Of a stretch of DNA of 32,910 bases, positions 14,738 to 21,235 are shown one piece after another. Where the stretch lies: contig CAKUOS010000021.1 of NCBI GenBank assembly GCA_934670025.1, positions 1 to 32,910 on the forward strand. Reading direction: 5' to 3'. Each line of letters opens with the position of its first letter. Position 1 is the stretch's first letter. A program made the position numbers and the translations under genes. The DNA is from an uncultured Oscillospiraceae bacterium (GTDB lineage Bacteria > Bacillota > Clostridia > Oscillospirales > Oscillospiraceae). The notes beneath the pieces were generated by a model. The model worked only from the letters and a program-made list of their open reading frames with translations, did not search any database and was not told where the DNA came from.

Positions 14738-14766
14738 AAAATACCACAGTTTTCGGAAAAAGGCAA
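14738..14766 (-). promoter_or_regulatory. Promoter of the capA-like gene
   Basis: Minus-strand TTGCCT (14761-14766), 17-bp spacer, TATTTT (14738-14743). The spacer ends in AACTGTGG, the same string as in the divergent promoter. Confidence 0.6.
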
Positions 14767-14782
14767 GTGGGCAAAGAGCCGC

Positions 14783-14811
14783 TTGGCTTTTGCGGGGAAC
14801 TGTGGTATAAT
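14783..14811 (+). promoter_or_regulatory. Promoter of the GH25-EamA operon
   Basis: TTGGCT (14783-14788), 17-bp spacer, TATAAT (14806-14811). Together with the divergent promoter it makes an 11-bp inverted repeat, ATACCACAGTT (14741-14751) and AACTGTGGTAT (14798-14808). Confidence 0.75.
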
Positions 14812-14841
14812 CCTATCAAATTTTGTTGTGAGGAGTCTCAT

Positions 14842-15720
14842 ATGCGTCAGGCAAGCAAAAAGGCGCGCCGTTCGCGCCTTATCATGATCGTGCTGTTCAC
14901 GCTGGTGATCGGCCTTGCCGTCTGGGGCGTCGCCGCGCTGGCCGACCGGATCATTCACTACGGCGCAAGCGCCACCGTCAGCGCGCGCGACAATACGCAG
15001 ACGCCCGAAGACCCGGCGCCGTCTGTACCCGCCGAAGACGACACGCCCCAGAATACATACGACGCCGCCTGCTTTTACCGCGACGGCAGCTTTCTCCGCT
15101 ACGACAGCGATACCGTGACGAGCGCGGTCGGGATCGACGTGTCCTCGCACCAGCAGTCGGTCGACTGGCAGAAGGTCGCGGCCGCAGGCGTGGAATTTGT
15201 CATCCTGCGCGTGGGTTATCGCGGCTACACCGAGGGTGAAATTATGGAGGATGCGTATTTTAAGGAGAATCTCGACGGCGCGATCGACGCCGGGCTCGAC
15301 TGCGGCGTCTATTTCTTCTCCCAGGCCATGGACGAGCAGGAGGCGCGCGAGGAGGCACAGTTCGTTCTGGACAGAATTTCCGGGTATCAGCTGGCCTATC
15401 CCGTCTTCTTCGACTGGGAAAAGATCGGCGCGGACGCGCGCAGCGACGCGATGGATCTGACGTCGCTGACCACTGTGACCGATACGTTCTGCTCGATGAT
15501 CGAGGCCGCGGGCTATCGCGCGGGCCTCTACTTCAACCAGCAGCTCGGCTATGAGGAGCTGCACCTGCCGAGCCTGCAAAGCTACGCCTTCTGGCTCGCG
15601 GAGTATAACGATACGCCGTCGTTCACGTATGATTTTGATTTCTGGCAGTACACGAGCGAGGGCAGCGTCGACGGCATCGACGGCCCCGTGGACTGCAACG
15701 TTGCGTTTATCGGGAAGTGA
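14842..15720 (+). CDS. GH25 family lysozyme (1,4-beta-N-acetylmuramidase), membrane-anchored
   Basis: This 292-residue protein has a basic N-terminus, a signal-anchor segment (about 13-35), a Pro/Asp-rich linker and a GH25 catalytic domain (about 95-290). GH25 marks are AVGIDVSSHQQSVDW, FVILRVGYRGYTEG, GVYFFSQAMD, and the catalytic DxE pair in VFFDWEKIG. The C-terminus has FWQYTSEGSVDGIDGPVDCN. It should cleave the glycan strand of peptidoglycan on the outer membrane face, perhaps in wall remodelling. The start follows TGAGGAG. The EamA gene begins 5 bases after its stop, so they form an operon. Confidence 0.93.
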   Translation: MRQASKKARRSRLIMIVLFTLVIGLAVWGVAALADRIIHYGASATVSARDNTQTPEDPAPSVPAEDDTPQNTYDAACFYRDGSFLRYDSDTVTSAVGIDVSSHQQSVDWQKVAAAGVEFVILRVGYRGYTEGEIMEDAYFKENLDGAIDAGLDCGVYFFSQAMDEQEAREEAQFVLDRISGYQLAYPVFFDWEKIGADARSDAMDLTSLTTVTDTFCSMIEAAGYRAGLYFNQQLGYEELHLPSLQSYAFWLAEYNDTPSFTYDFDFWQYTSEGSVDGIDGPVDCNVAFIGK

Positions 15721-15725
15721 CCGCC

Positions 15726-16622
15726 ATGCAGAATGATACCGCGTCCATGCGGCGGCAGAAGCTCTGCTTCCTGACCGCGACGCTCATCTTCGGCACCATC
15801 GGCCTCGTGCGGCGCTATACCGGCGTTTCCAGCGCGGCCATCGCGTGCTGCCGCGGGCTGCTGGGCGGCGCGTTCCTTGCGTTGTGGCAGCGGCTGCGCG
15901 GCAAACGGCCCGACTGGCCCGCCGTGCGCAAAAAGCTCCTGCCGCTGCTGCTTTCGGGCGCGATGATCGGCTTCAACTGGATGCTGCTGTTCGAGAGCTA
16001 CCGGTATACGACCGTCGCCGTGGCGACGCTGTGCTATTATATGGCGCCGGTTTTGCTGATCGCGGCTTCGCCGCTGCTCTTCGGCGAGACGCTCACCGCG
16101 AAAAAGCTCGTGTGCGTGCTGCTGGCCGTGGCCGGGATGGCGCTTGTCTCGGGCGTTTTTGAAGGCCGGCTGCCGCAGGGGCAGCTGACGGGCGTCGCCT
16201 GCGGCCTCGGCGCGGCGGTTTTGTACGCAAGCGTCATGGCCGCGAACAAAAAGCTCTCGACGCTGGACGCTTACGATAAGACCGTCGTGCAGCTGCTGGC
16301 CGCGGGCGCGGTCATGCTGCCGTATCTGGCGCTGAGCGGCGAGGGCTTCGGCGCGCAGCCGGATCTGCGGTCGCTTGCGCTGCTGCTCGTCCTCTGTGTC
16401 GTGCATACGGGGCTGCCGTATGCGATGTATTTTGGCGCGATGTCGGCGCTGCCGGCGCAGAGCGTGGCGCTCATGAGCTATCTCGACCCCGTGACGGCGC
16501 TGCTTTTGTCCGCGCTCGTGCTGCACGAGCCGCTTACGCCCGCCGGGATCGTCGGCGCGGCGCTGGTCCTCGGCGCAGCGGTCGTCTCGGAGCTGCCGGC
16601 ACGGCGTCAGAAACGGTTTTGA
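15726..16622 (+). CDS. EamA/DMT family transporter
   Basis: This 298-residue protein of the drug/metabolite transporter superfamily has about ten hydrophobic segments in two EamA repeats (starting LTATLIFGTIGLVRRY and GVACGLGAAVLYASVMAANK), with the family-typical ending SYLDPVTALLLSALVLHEPLTPAGIVGAALVLG. Substrates of such exporters or importers cannot be read from sequence. ATG 15726 is preferred over a GTG at 15717 because GGAAG lies 8 bases upstream of it. The last six codons (RRQKRF and stop) are contributed by the start of an R-type repeat. Confidence 0.9.
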   Translation: MQNDTASMRRQKLCFLTATLIFGTIGLVRRYTGVSSAAIACCRGLLGGAFLALWQRLRGKRPDWPAVRKKLLPLLLSGAMIGFNWMLLFESYRYTTVAVATLCYYMAPVLLIAASPLLFGETLTAKKLVCVLLAVAGMALVSGVFEGRLPQGQLTGVACGLGAAVLYASVMAANKKLSTLDAYDKTVVQLLAAGAVMLPYLALSGEGFGAQPDLRSLALLLVLCVVHTGLPYAMYFGAMSALPAQSVALMSYLDPVTALLLSALVLHEPLTPAGIVGAALVLGAAVVSELPARRQKRF

Positions 16623-16733
16623 CGGCGTCAGGAACGACCTTGCCGAAACGAAGCATCGCAAAGCGATGCTTCTTATTCTCTAAGCTCGTTTCTTCCTTTC
16701 CAAACTGCGAACCAAGTTCGCAGTTTGGTTTTT
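16605..16733 (+). repeat. R element, copy R2 (with partly duplicated start)
   Basis: A first CGTCAGAAACGG start (16605) lies within the end of the EamA gene and is repeated as CGTCAGGAACGACC at 16626. Then come an inner hairpin (AAGCATCGC/GCGATGCTT), TCTTATTCTCT, the closing arm, TTCCTTTCC and a terminator stem (CCAAACTGCGAA/TTCGCAGTTTGG) with T-run. It is the only terminator visible for the GH25-EamA operon. Confidence 0.82.
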
Positions 16734-16754
16734 GCGCAGTCTTTCCATAAAGCC

Positions 16755-16896
16755 GTAGGGGCCGATGCGCGGGAAACCTTCCGGGGAGGCGTAGGGGCCG
16801 ATGCCCACATCGGCCCGGCAGAACGCACCTCCAAAACGCGAAACCCTGCGGCGAATTCGATACTTCCCAACGGGCCGATGTGGGCATCGCCCCTAC
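16755..16896. repeat. Palindromic GTAGGGGC element, copy B, with truncated end
   Basis: A full element occupies 16791-16896, with near-perfect 26-base inverted ends (GTAGGGGCCGATGCCCACAT start). A separate 15-base left end (GTAGGGGCCGATGCG) lies at 16755. The centre resembles copy C (AAACGCGAAACCCT, AATTCGAT, TTCCCA). From 16897 to 17014 I see nothing recognisable. Confidence 0.78.
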
Positions 16897-17014
16897 ACAA
16901 ATTCGATAGACTCATAAACAAGATACAGCCCAACAAGTTTGCACTGCGCACCAAAGCCTTTCCTGCACGCAATTCTGCGCGCAGGATTTTTTCGTCGAAA
17001 CCGCAAAAAGCACT

Positions 17015-17042
17015 TTGCTTTTTCCCGTCTGTATTGTACAAT
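17015..17042 (+). promoter_or_regulatory. Promoter of the FGGY kinase gene
   Basis: TTGCTT (17015-17020), 16-bp spacer, TACAAT (17037-17042). The leader to the TTG start is about 80 bases and contains the ribosome binding site TGGAG. Confidence 0.6.
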
Positions 17043-17131
17043 AAAACCGGGACGGCAATCTCGGTGTCCGTCTGCGCGGGCGTATGCCCGCGGGCCGCCG
17101 AAGCGGCAAAATTTTCATGGAGTGATTCGAT

Positions 17132-18628
17132 TTGCACAGCACGATCCTTGCCTTCGATATCGGCATGAGCGGACTCAAAGCCTCGCTCGTCGACGAAGAA
17201 CTCAATATGATCCGCAACGTTACCACAACCTATCCCACGCGCCGGTATCCCGGCGGCGGCTGCGAACAGGAGGCCGCCGACTGGTGGATGAGCGCGGTGC
17301 GCGCGATGATGATGCTGCGGGAGCTTGCCCCGGAATACGTCAAGCGCGTCGACGCCATCGGCATCTCGGGCCATATGCTGGGCTGTCTGCCGATGGATGC
17401 GGACGGACAGACGCTCCGCCCGGCGATGATCTGTGCCGATACGCGCGCGCTGGCCGTGTCCAACGCGCTGCGCGACGCATACGGCCGCGACTATTTCTAC
17501 CGGATCACCGGCAACGTTCTCTCGCCCGCGTCGACGCTCTGCAAGACGCTGTGGCTCAAAAAGAACGAACCGGAGCTCTATGCCAAAGCCGTGCGCATCC
17601 TACAGCCGAAGGATTACCTCGTCTACCGGCTGACCGGACGAATGGACACGACCGATATGTCCGACGCCTCGCACGGGCTGCTGATGGATCTGCGCACGCG
17701 CGCGTATGCGCGCGATATGCTCGATGCCGTCGGCCTGGATGCGGAAAAATTCCCTGCTATCCACACCAGCTGTGAGATTGCGGGGCGGCTCTCCGACGAA
17801 GCGGCCGGGTGCCTCGGCCTGCGCGCGGGGATCCCCGTGTCGGTCGGCGGCGGCGACGGCGCGTGCGCCAATATCGGCGCGGGCGTGGCCCGGACGGGTG
17901 AATTTTACATGAATCTCGACACCTCCGCGTGGATCGCGGGGCAGATGGACGAACCGTTTTTCGATCCGCAGCACCGCGTGTACCACATCAGCACGCTCGA
18001 CGGCAGGGGCTGGAACGTCATCGGCACCGAGCTTTGCGCGGGCCGTTCGGTCGCATGGGCGCAGACCGTGTTCGACGTTGCATCGCCGCGCGCGTTCGAT
18101 TCCGCCGCGTCGACAGTCCCGGCCGGGGCCGGCGGGCTGGTATACCTGCCGTATCTCGACGGCGAGCGTTCGCCTGTCTTCGACGTGCAGGCGCAGGGCG
18201 TCTTCTTCGGCATGAGCAGCGCGCACCGGCGCGAGCATTTCCTGCGCGCCGTGCTCGAGGGCACGAGCTGCGGCCTCGCGCAGATCCTCGGCGTCATGCG
18301 CGAGCGGCAGCCGGTCGAGCAGCTGCGCATCATCGGCGGCGGCGCAAAGTCAAAGCTCTGGAAGCAGATCCTCGCCGACGTCTGCGGCGTGACGCTGCAC
18401 GACGTGTCGACGTTCTCCGACAGCGCGACGAGCCTCGGCGCGGCGGCAGCCGCGGGCGTGGCCATCGGCGTGTTCCGCGATCTGCCGGAGGCGTGCGCCT
18501 TCATCCGCACGAACGGCCGGATCGTCCCGGATCCCGACCCGCAGACGCAGCGCGCCTACACACTCGTCAAAAAGCGCTACGCGATGCTCTACCCGGCGCT
18601 CGTTGAGGCGTTCCACACAAGATCGTAA
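17132..18628 (+). CDS. FGGY family carbohydrate kinase (xylulokinase-like), TTG start
   Basis: This 498-residue kinase of the FGGY family phosphorylates a sugar or polyol with ATP in the cytoplasm. Domain I begins with the phosphate-binding ILAFDIGMSGLKASLVD; ISGHM, a sugar-contact segment (ICADTRA) and DASHGLLMDL follow. Domain II has VSVGGGDGACANIGAG, LPYLDGERSPVFD and the adenosine motif IIGGGAKSKLWKQILADV. The start must precede DIGMSG. The only codon with a ribosome binding site (GGAG, 9 bases away) is TTG at 17132. XylB-like kinases are the nearest match, but no isomerase, epimerase or transporter gene is adjacent, so the substrate stays open. Confidence 0.88.
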   Translation: MHSTILAFDIGMSGLKASLVDEELNMIRNVTTTYPTRRYPGGGCEQEAADWWMSAVRAMMMLRELAPEYVKRVDAIGISGHMLGCLPMDADGQTLRPAMICADTRALAVSNALRDAYGRDYFYRITGNVLSPASTLCKTLWLKKNEPELYAKAVRILQPKDYLVYRLTGRMDTTDMSDASHGLLMDLRTRAYARDMLDAVGLDAEKFPAIHTSCEIAGRLSDEAAGCLGLRAGIPVSVGGGDGACANIGAGVARTGEFYMNLDTSAWIAGQMDEPFFDPQHRVYHISTLDGRGWNVIGTELCAGRSVAWAQTVFDVASPRAFDSAASTVPAGAGGLVYLPYLDGERSPVFDVQAQGVFFGMSSAHRREHFLRAVLEGTSCGLAQILGVMRERQPVEQLRIIGGGAKSKLWKQILADVCGVTLHDVSTFSDSATSLGAAAAAGVAIGVFRDLPEACAFIRTNGRIVPDPDPQTQRAYTLVKKRYAMLYPALVEAFHTRS

Positions 18629-18638
18629 ATCATAAAAA

Positions 18639-18670
18639 ACGCCCGTGCACCTGTGTGCACGGGCGTTTTT
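18639..18670 (+). terminator. Terminator of the FGGY kinase gene
   Basis: A 12-bp stem (ACGCCCGTGCAC/GTGCACGGGCGT) with CTGT loop and T-run. An A-run on its left could also stop minus-strand transcripts. Confidence 0.9.
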
Positions 18671-18689
18671 GGTTTTTGATGTGATCCCT

Positions 18690-18797
18690 GTAGGGGCCGA
18701 TGCCTACATCGGCCCGCGCAGCAGGCATATCCGAAACGCGAAACCCTTCGGCAAATTCGATGGTTCCCATCGGGCCGGCAGAGCCGCCGGCCCCTAC
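18690..18797. repeat. Palindromic GTAGGGGC element, copy C
   Basis: Ends are GTAGGGGCCGATGCC on the left and GCCGGCCCCTAC on the right. Each end forms its own hairpin (CCGATGCCTACATCGG left, GGGCCGGCAGAGCCGCCGGCCC right). The centre is similar to copy B. A broken right end (CATCGGCCCCTAC) stands alone at 18928-18940, between R3 and R4. Confidence 0.75.
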
Positions 18798-18817
18798 ACC
18801 TTCCCGGAAGGATTCGC

Positions 18818-18925
18818 AAAAAACCAAAACGCAGGCTTGGCCTGCGTTTTGGAAAGGAAGAAACAAGCTCAGAGGATAAGAAGCATCGCTCGCGATGATT
18901 CGTTCCGTCGAGGTCGCTTCTGACG
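18818..18925 (-). repeat. R element, copy R3
   Basis: On the minus strand: CGTCAGAAGCGACCTCGACG start, inner hairpin, TCTTATCCTCT, TTCCTTTCC, then a terminator stem (CCAAAACGCAGG/CCTGCGTTTTGG) and T-run. The outer stem is more decayed than in R4. It is the second of two tandem copies 3' of psuG. Confidence 0.8.
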
Positions 18926-18960
18926 CGCATCGGCCCCTACGCAAATTTGAAAGATTGCAC

Positions 18961-19070
18961 AAAAAAACCAAAACGCAGGCTTGGCCTGCGTTTTGGAAAG
19001 GAAGAAACGGCTTTAGAGGATAAGAGGCTTCGCTTCGCGAAGCCTCGTTCCGTCAAAGCCGTTTCTGACG
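18961..19070 (-). repeat. R element, copy R4 (best-preserved)
   Basis: An 11-bp outer stem (GAAACGGCTTT 19004-19014, AAAGCCGTTTC 19055-19065) encloses a 10-bp inner hairpin (19024-19046). A terminator stem (CCAAAACGCAGG/CCTGCGTTTTGG) with seven T residues on the minus strand follows. It begins three bases after the psuG stop codon and is probably its terminator. Confidence 0.88.
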
Positions 19071-19073
19071 CAT

Positions 19074-19994
19074 TTACGCCAGCTTGGAATACGCGACGGC
19101 GATCTTGCTTGCCGCGTGGGCGTTGTTGTAGGCCAGCTCGAGGTTCGCCGCGAAGGACTTGCCCTCGGTCATGTCCTTGATGTGCGCCAGCAGATACGGC
19201 GTGATGGCCTTGCCGTGGATGTGCTCGGCGTTCGCCTGTGCAACGGCTGCGTCGATGATGCCGTTCATGTAGGCCGGATCCATCGCGTACTGCTCGGGGA
19301 TCGGATTGCCGACGACCGCGCCGCCCTTGAGACCGATGTCCCACTTGGTCTTCATGATCTTTGCGACGGTAGCCTCGTCCGGGCAGTTGTAATCGAGCTT
19401 GAAGCCCGACGTGCGGCAGTAGAACGCCGGCAGCTCGTCCGTGCGCAGACCCAGAACCGGCACGCCCTGCGTTTCGAGATATTCAAGCGTCAGACCGAGA
19501 TCGAGAATGCTCTTCGCGCCCGCGCAGACGACGCACACCGGCGTGTTGGCCAGCTCCTGCAAGTCGGCGGAGATGTCCATCGTCTTTTCCGCGCCGCGAT
19601 GCACGCCGCCGATGCCGCCGGTGGCGAAGAAGCGGATGCCCGCCATCGAGGCGATGAGCATCGTGGTCGCGACGGTCGTCGCGCCGGTCATGCCGGTGGC
19701 CAGATACACGGCCACGTCGCGGCGGCTGACCTTGCCGACACCCTCGGCCTTGCACATGACGAGCAGTTCGTCGGTGTTCAGGCCGACCTTCAGCTTGCCG
19801 CCGATGATGGCGGTCGTCGCGGGGACGGCGCCTTCGGCGCGGACGATCTCCTCGACCTTGTGCGCGAACTCCACGTTCTGCGGGTAGGGCATACCGTGGC
19901 TGAGAATGGTGGATTCCAGTGCGACGACGGGCTTGCCGGCGTCAATGGCCTCCTGAATTTCGGGGGTGACGGAGAGATAATGCTTCAGATCCAT
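19074..19994 (-). CDS. psuG: Pseudouridine-5'-phosphate glycosidase
   Basis: A 306-residue cytoplasmic enzyme that splits pseudouridine 5'-phosphate into uracil and ribose 5-phosphate, breaking a C-C glycosidic bond. Family signatures are VVALESTILSHGMPYPQN at the N-terminus, PATTAIIGGKLKVGL, KVSRRDVA, GATTVATTM, IRFFATGGIGGVHRGAE, VVCAGAKSILDLGLTLEYLET and GGAVVGNPIPE. The length is complete for the family. The start ATG at 19994 is preceded by AAAGGAG; the longer open frame upstream is a shadow of psuK. It lies 32 bases after psuK in the same direction, and the two act in sequence. Confidence 0.96.
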   Translation of the reverse strand: MDLKHYLSVTPEIQEAIDAGKPVVALESTILSHGMPYPQNVEFAHKVEEIVRAEGAVPATTAIIGGKLKVGLNTDELLVMCKAEGVGKVSRRDVAVYLATGMTGATTVATTMLIASMAGIRFFATGGIGGVHRGAEKTMDISADLQELANTPVCVVCAGAKSILDLGLTLEYLETQGVPVLGLRTDELPAFYCRTSGFKLDYNCPDEATVAKIMKTKWDIGLKGGAVVGNPIPEQYAMDPAYMNGIIDAAVAQANAEHIHGKAITPYLLAHIKDMTEGKSFAANLELAYNNAHAASKIAVAYSKLA

Positions 19995-20026
19995 ATTGAA
20001 AACTCCTTTCAGATGAATAGACTGGT

Positions 20027-20968
20027 TTATATGCGGTGCGCCGCGAGGATTTTTTCCAGCAGCGCCGGGCTCATGTTGGGATTGATGGTTTTTTCGTGCG
20101 ACAGCGCGGCGATCCCGGCGGCCATCGCAAGGTCCAGCGTATCTTCGACGCTCCGGCCGTTCAGCGTTGCCCACAGCATCGCCGCCGCGAACGAATCGCC
20201 TGCGCCCGAGGCGTTGACCATCCTCGCGGGCTTCAGCTTTCGCCGCAGTACGCGGCCCTCCGCGTCCATGTAAAAGCAGCCCTCCGCGCCGAGACTCACA
20301 AACAGGCGATGAAGGCCCCTGTTCAGCAGCGCTTCGCCTGCGCGCGGCAGATCCTCGTCCGAGCGGATCTCCATGCCCGCCAGGATCTCCAGCTCCATGC
20401 GGTTGGGCTTGGCCGTGTGGAAGCGGCCGATGTGCGGCGCGACGACGCGCGCATACGCGCACGAGACAGGGTCGACCGAGACGATCTGATCCGGGCGGCA
20501 GAGGTCAAGCAGCTGCAAAAGCGTCCCTTCGCCCATGCACGGGTCGCACGTGACGATCTTCGCGCCCTGAATGAGCGCCTTTTCTGCCGGCAGATAGTCC
20601 TGCGGCATATCCTGCTGCACGATGCGCATATCGGACATACCGACCAGCATATCGCCGTCCGCGTCGAGGATGGACAGATAGATCGACGAGCTTGCGCCGC
20701 GCGCCGTATACAGGTGCGAAACGTCGATGCCGGCTTTTTCGCTCTCCGTGCAGATGAACGCGCCGAAGGCGTCGCCGCCGACGCAGCTGAGCAGCTTCAC
20801 ATCCGCGCCGAGCCGCGCGAGATTTTCGCATACGTTGCGCGTCACGCCGCCGGCCGCAAGACTGATGCGGCCGGGGTTGGAATCACGCAGATGCACCGGC
20901 GCGAGCGACGCGCCGTTGAGATCGGCGTTGGCCGCGCCGACGCCGACGATGTATGGTTTCTGCTCCAT
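20027..20968 (-). CDS. psuK: Pseudouridine kinase (PfkB/ribokinase family)
   Basis: A 313-residue PfkB-fold kinase. It has the N-terminal sugar-binding GGVTRNVCENLARLG segment, a middle FHTAKPNRMELEIL stretch, and the C-terminal anion hole/catalytic NASGAGDSFAAAML with the Asp base. PfkB kinases act on many substrates; the adjacent psuG makes pseudouridine 5-phosphorylation the likely role, feeding the glycosidase. The start is the ATG at 20966-20968 with AGGAGG seven bases upstream; the longer frame lacks a ribosome binding site. Promoter at 21000-21028. No pseudouridine transporter or regulator gene is adjacent. Confidence 0.9.
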   Translation of the reverse strand: MEQKPYIVGVGAANADLNGASLAPVHLRDSNPGRISLAAGGVTRNVCENLARLGADVKLLSCVGGDAFGAFICTESEKAGIDVSHLYTARGASSSIYLSILDADGDMLVGMSDMRIVQQDMPQDYLPAEKALIQGAKIVTCDPCMGEGTLLQLLDLCRPDQIVSVDPVSCAYARVVAPHIGRFHTAKPNRMELEILAGMEIRSDEDLPRAGEALLNRGLHRLFVSLGAEGCFYMDAEGRVLRRKLKPARMVNASGAGDSFAAAMLWATLNGRSVEDTLDLAMAAGIAALSHEKTINPNMSPALLEKILAAHRI

Positions 20969-20999
20969 ATGGCAGCCTCCTGTGAACTGGTGAAACTGT

Positions 21000-21028
21000 A
21001 TCATAGCGAACGGCGGCGAAAAAGTCAA
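21000..21028 (-). promoter_or_regulatory. Promoter of psuK-psuG
   Basis: Minus-strand TTGACT (21023-21028), 17-bp spacer, TATGAT (21000-21005). Confidence 0.75.
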
Positions 21029-21088
21029 GAGCGGAATTGTGAACGTTCGGCGAACAGGACGGGAGGATGTGCCGATGGCTGCATTGGG

Positions 21089-21188
21089 CCGACCTCTCCG
21101 GCCCTTCGGGCCACCTCCCCTTCACAAGGGGAGGCTATGGGCGGCGCAAAATCCAAGGCTCCCCTTTTAAGGGGAGCTGACTGAGAGG
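21089..21188. repeat. Short-hairpin intergenic repeat related to copies A and E
   Basis: It contains GGCCCTTCGGGCC, CCTCCCCTTCACAAGGGGAGG and GCTCCCCTTTTAAGGGGAGC hairpins, the same style as the centre of copy A (13217-13325) and of the 32196-32273 element, but without the GTAGGGGC ends. No coding potential was seen. Confidence 0.55.
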
Positions 21189-21191
21189 TAG

Positions 21192-21231
21192 AACAAACCG
21201 CCCGCGGACGTAAGTCCGCGGGCGGTTTGTT
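21192..21231 (-). terminator. Long perfect hairpin after the ABC exporter genes
   Basis: An 18-bp perfect stem (21192-21209 with 21214-21231) with a GTAA loop lies directly after the stop codon of the downstream ABC subunit. The minus-strand flank has only a poor T-run, so it may act as terminator or as a 3'-end stabiliser. Confidence 0.6.
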
Positions 21232-21235
21232 TCAT

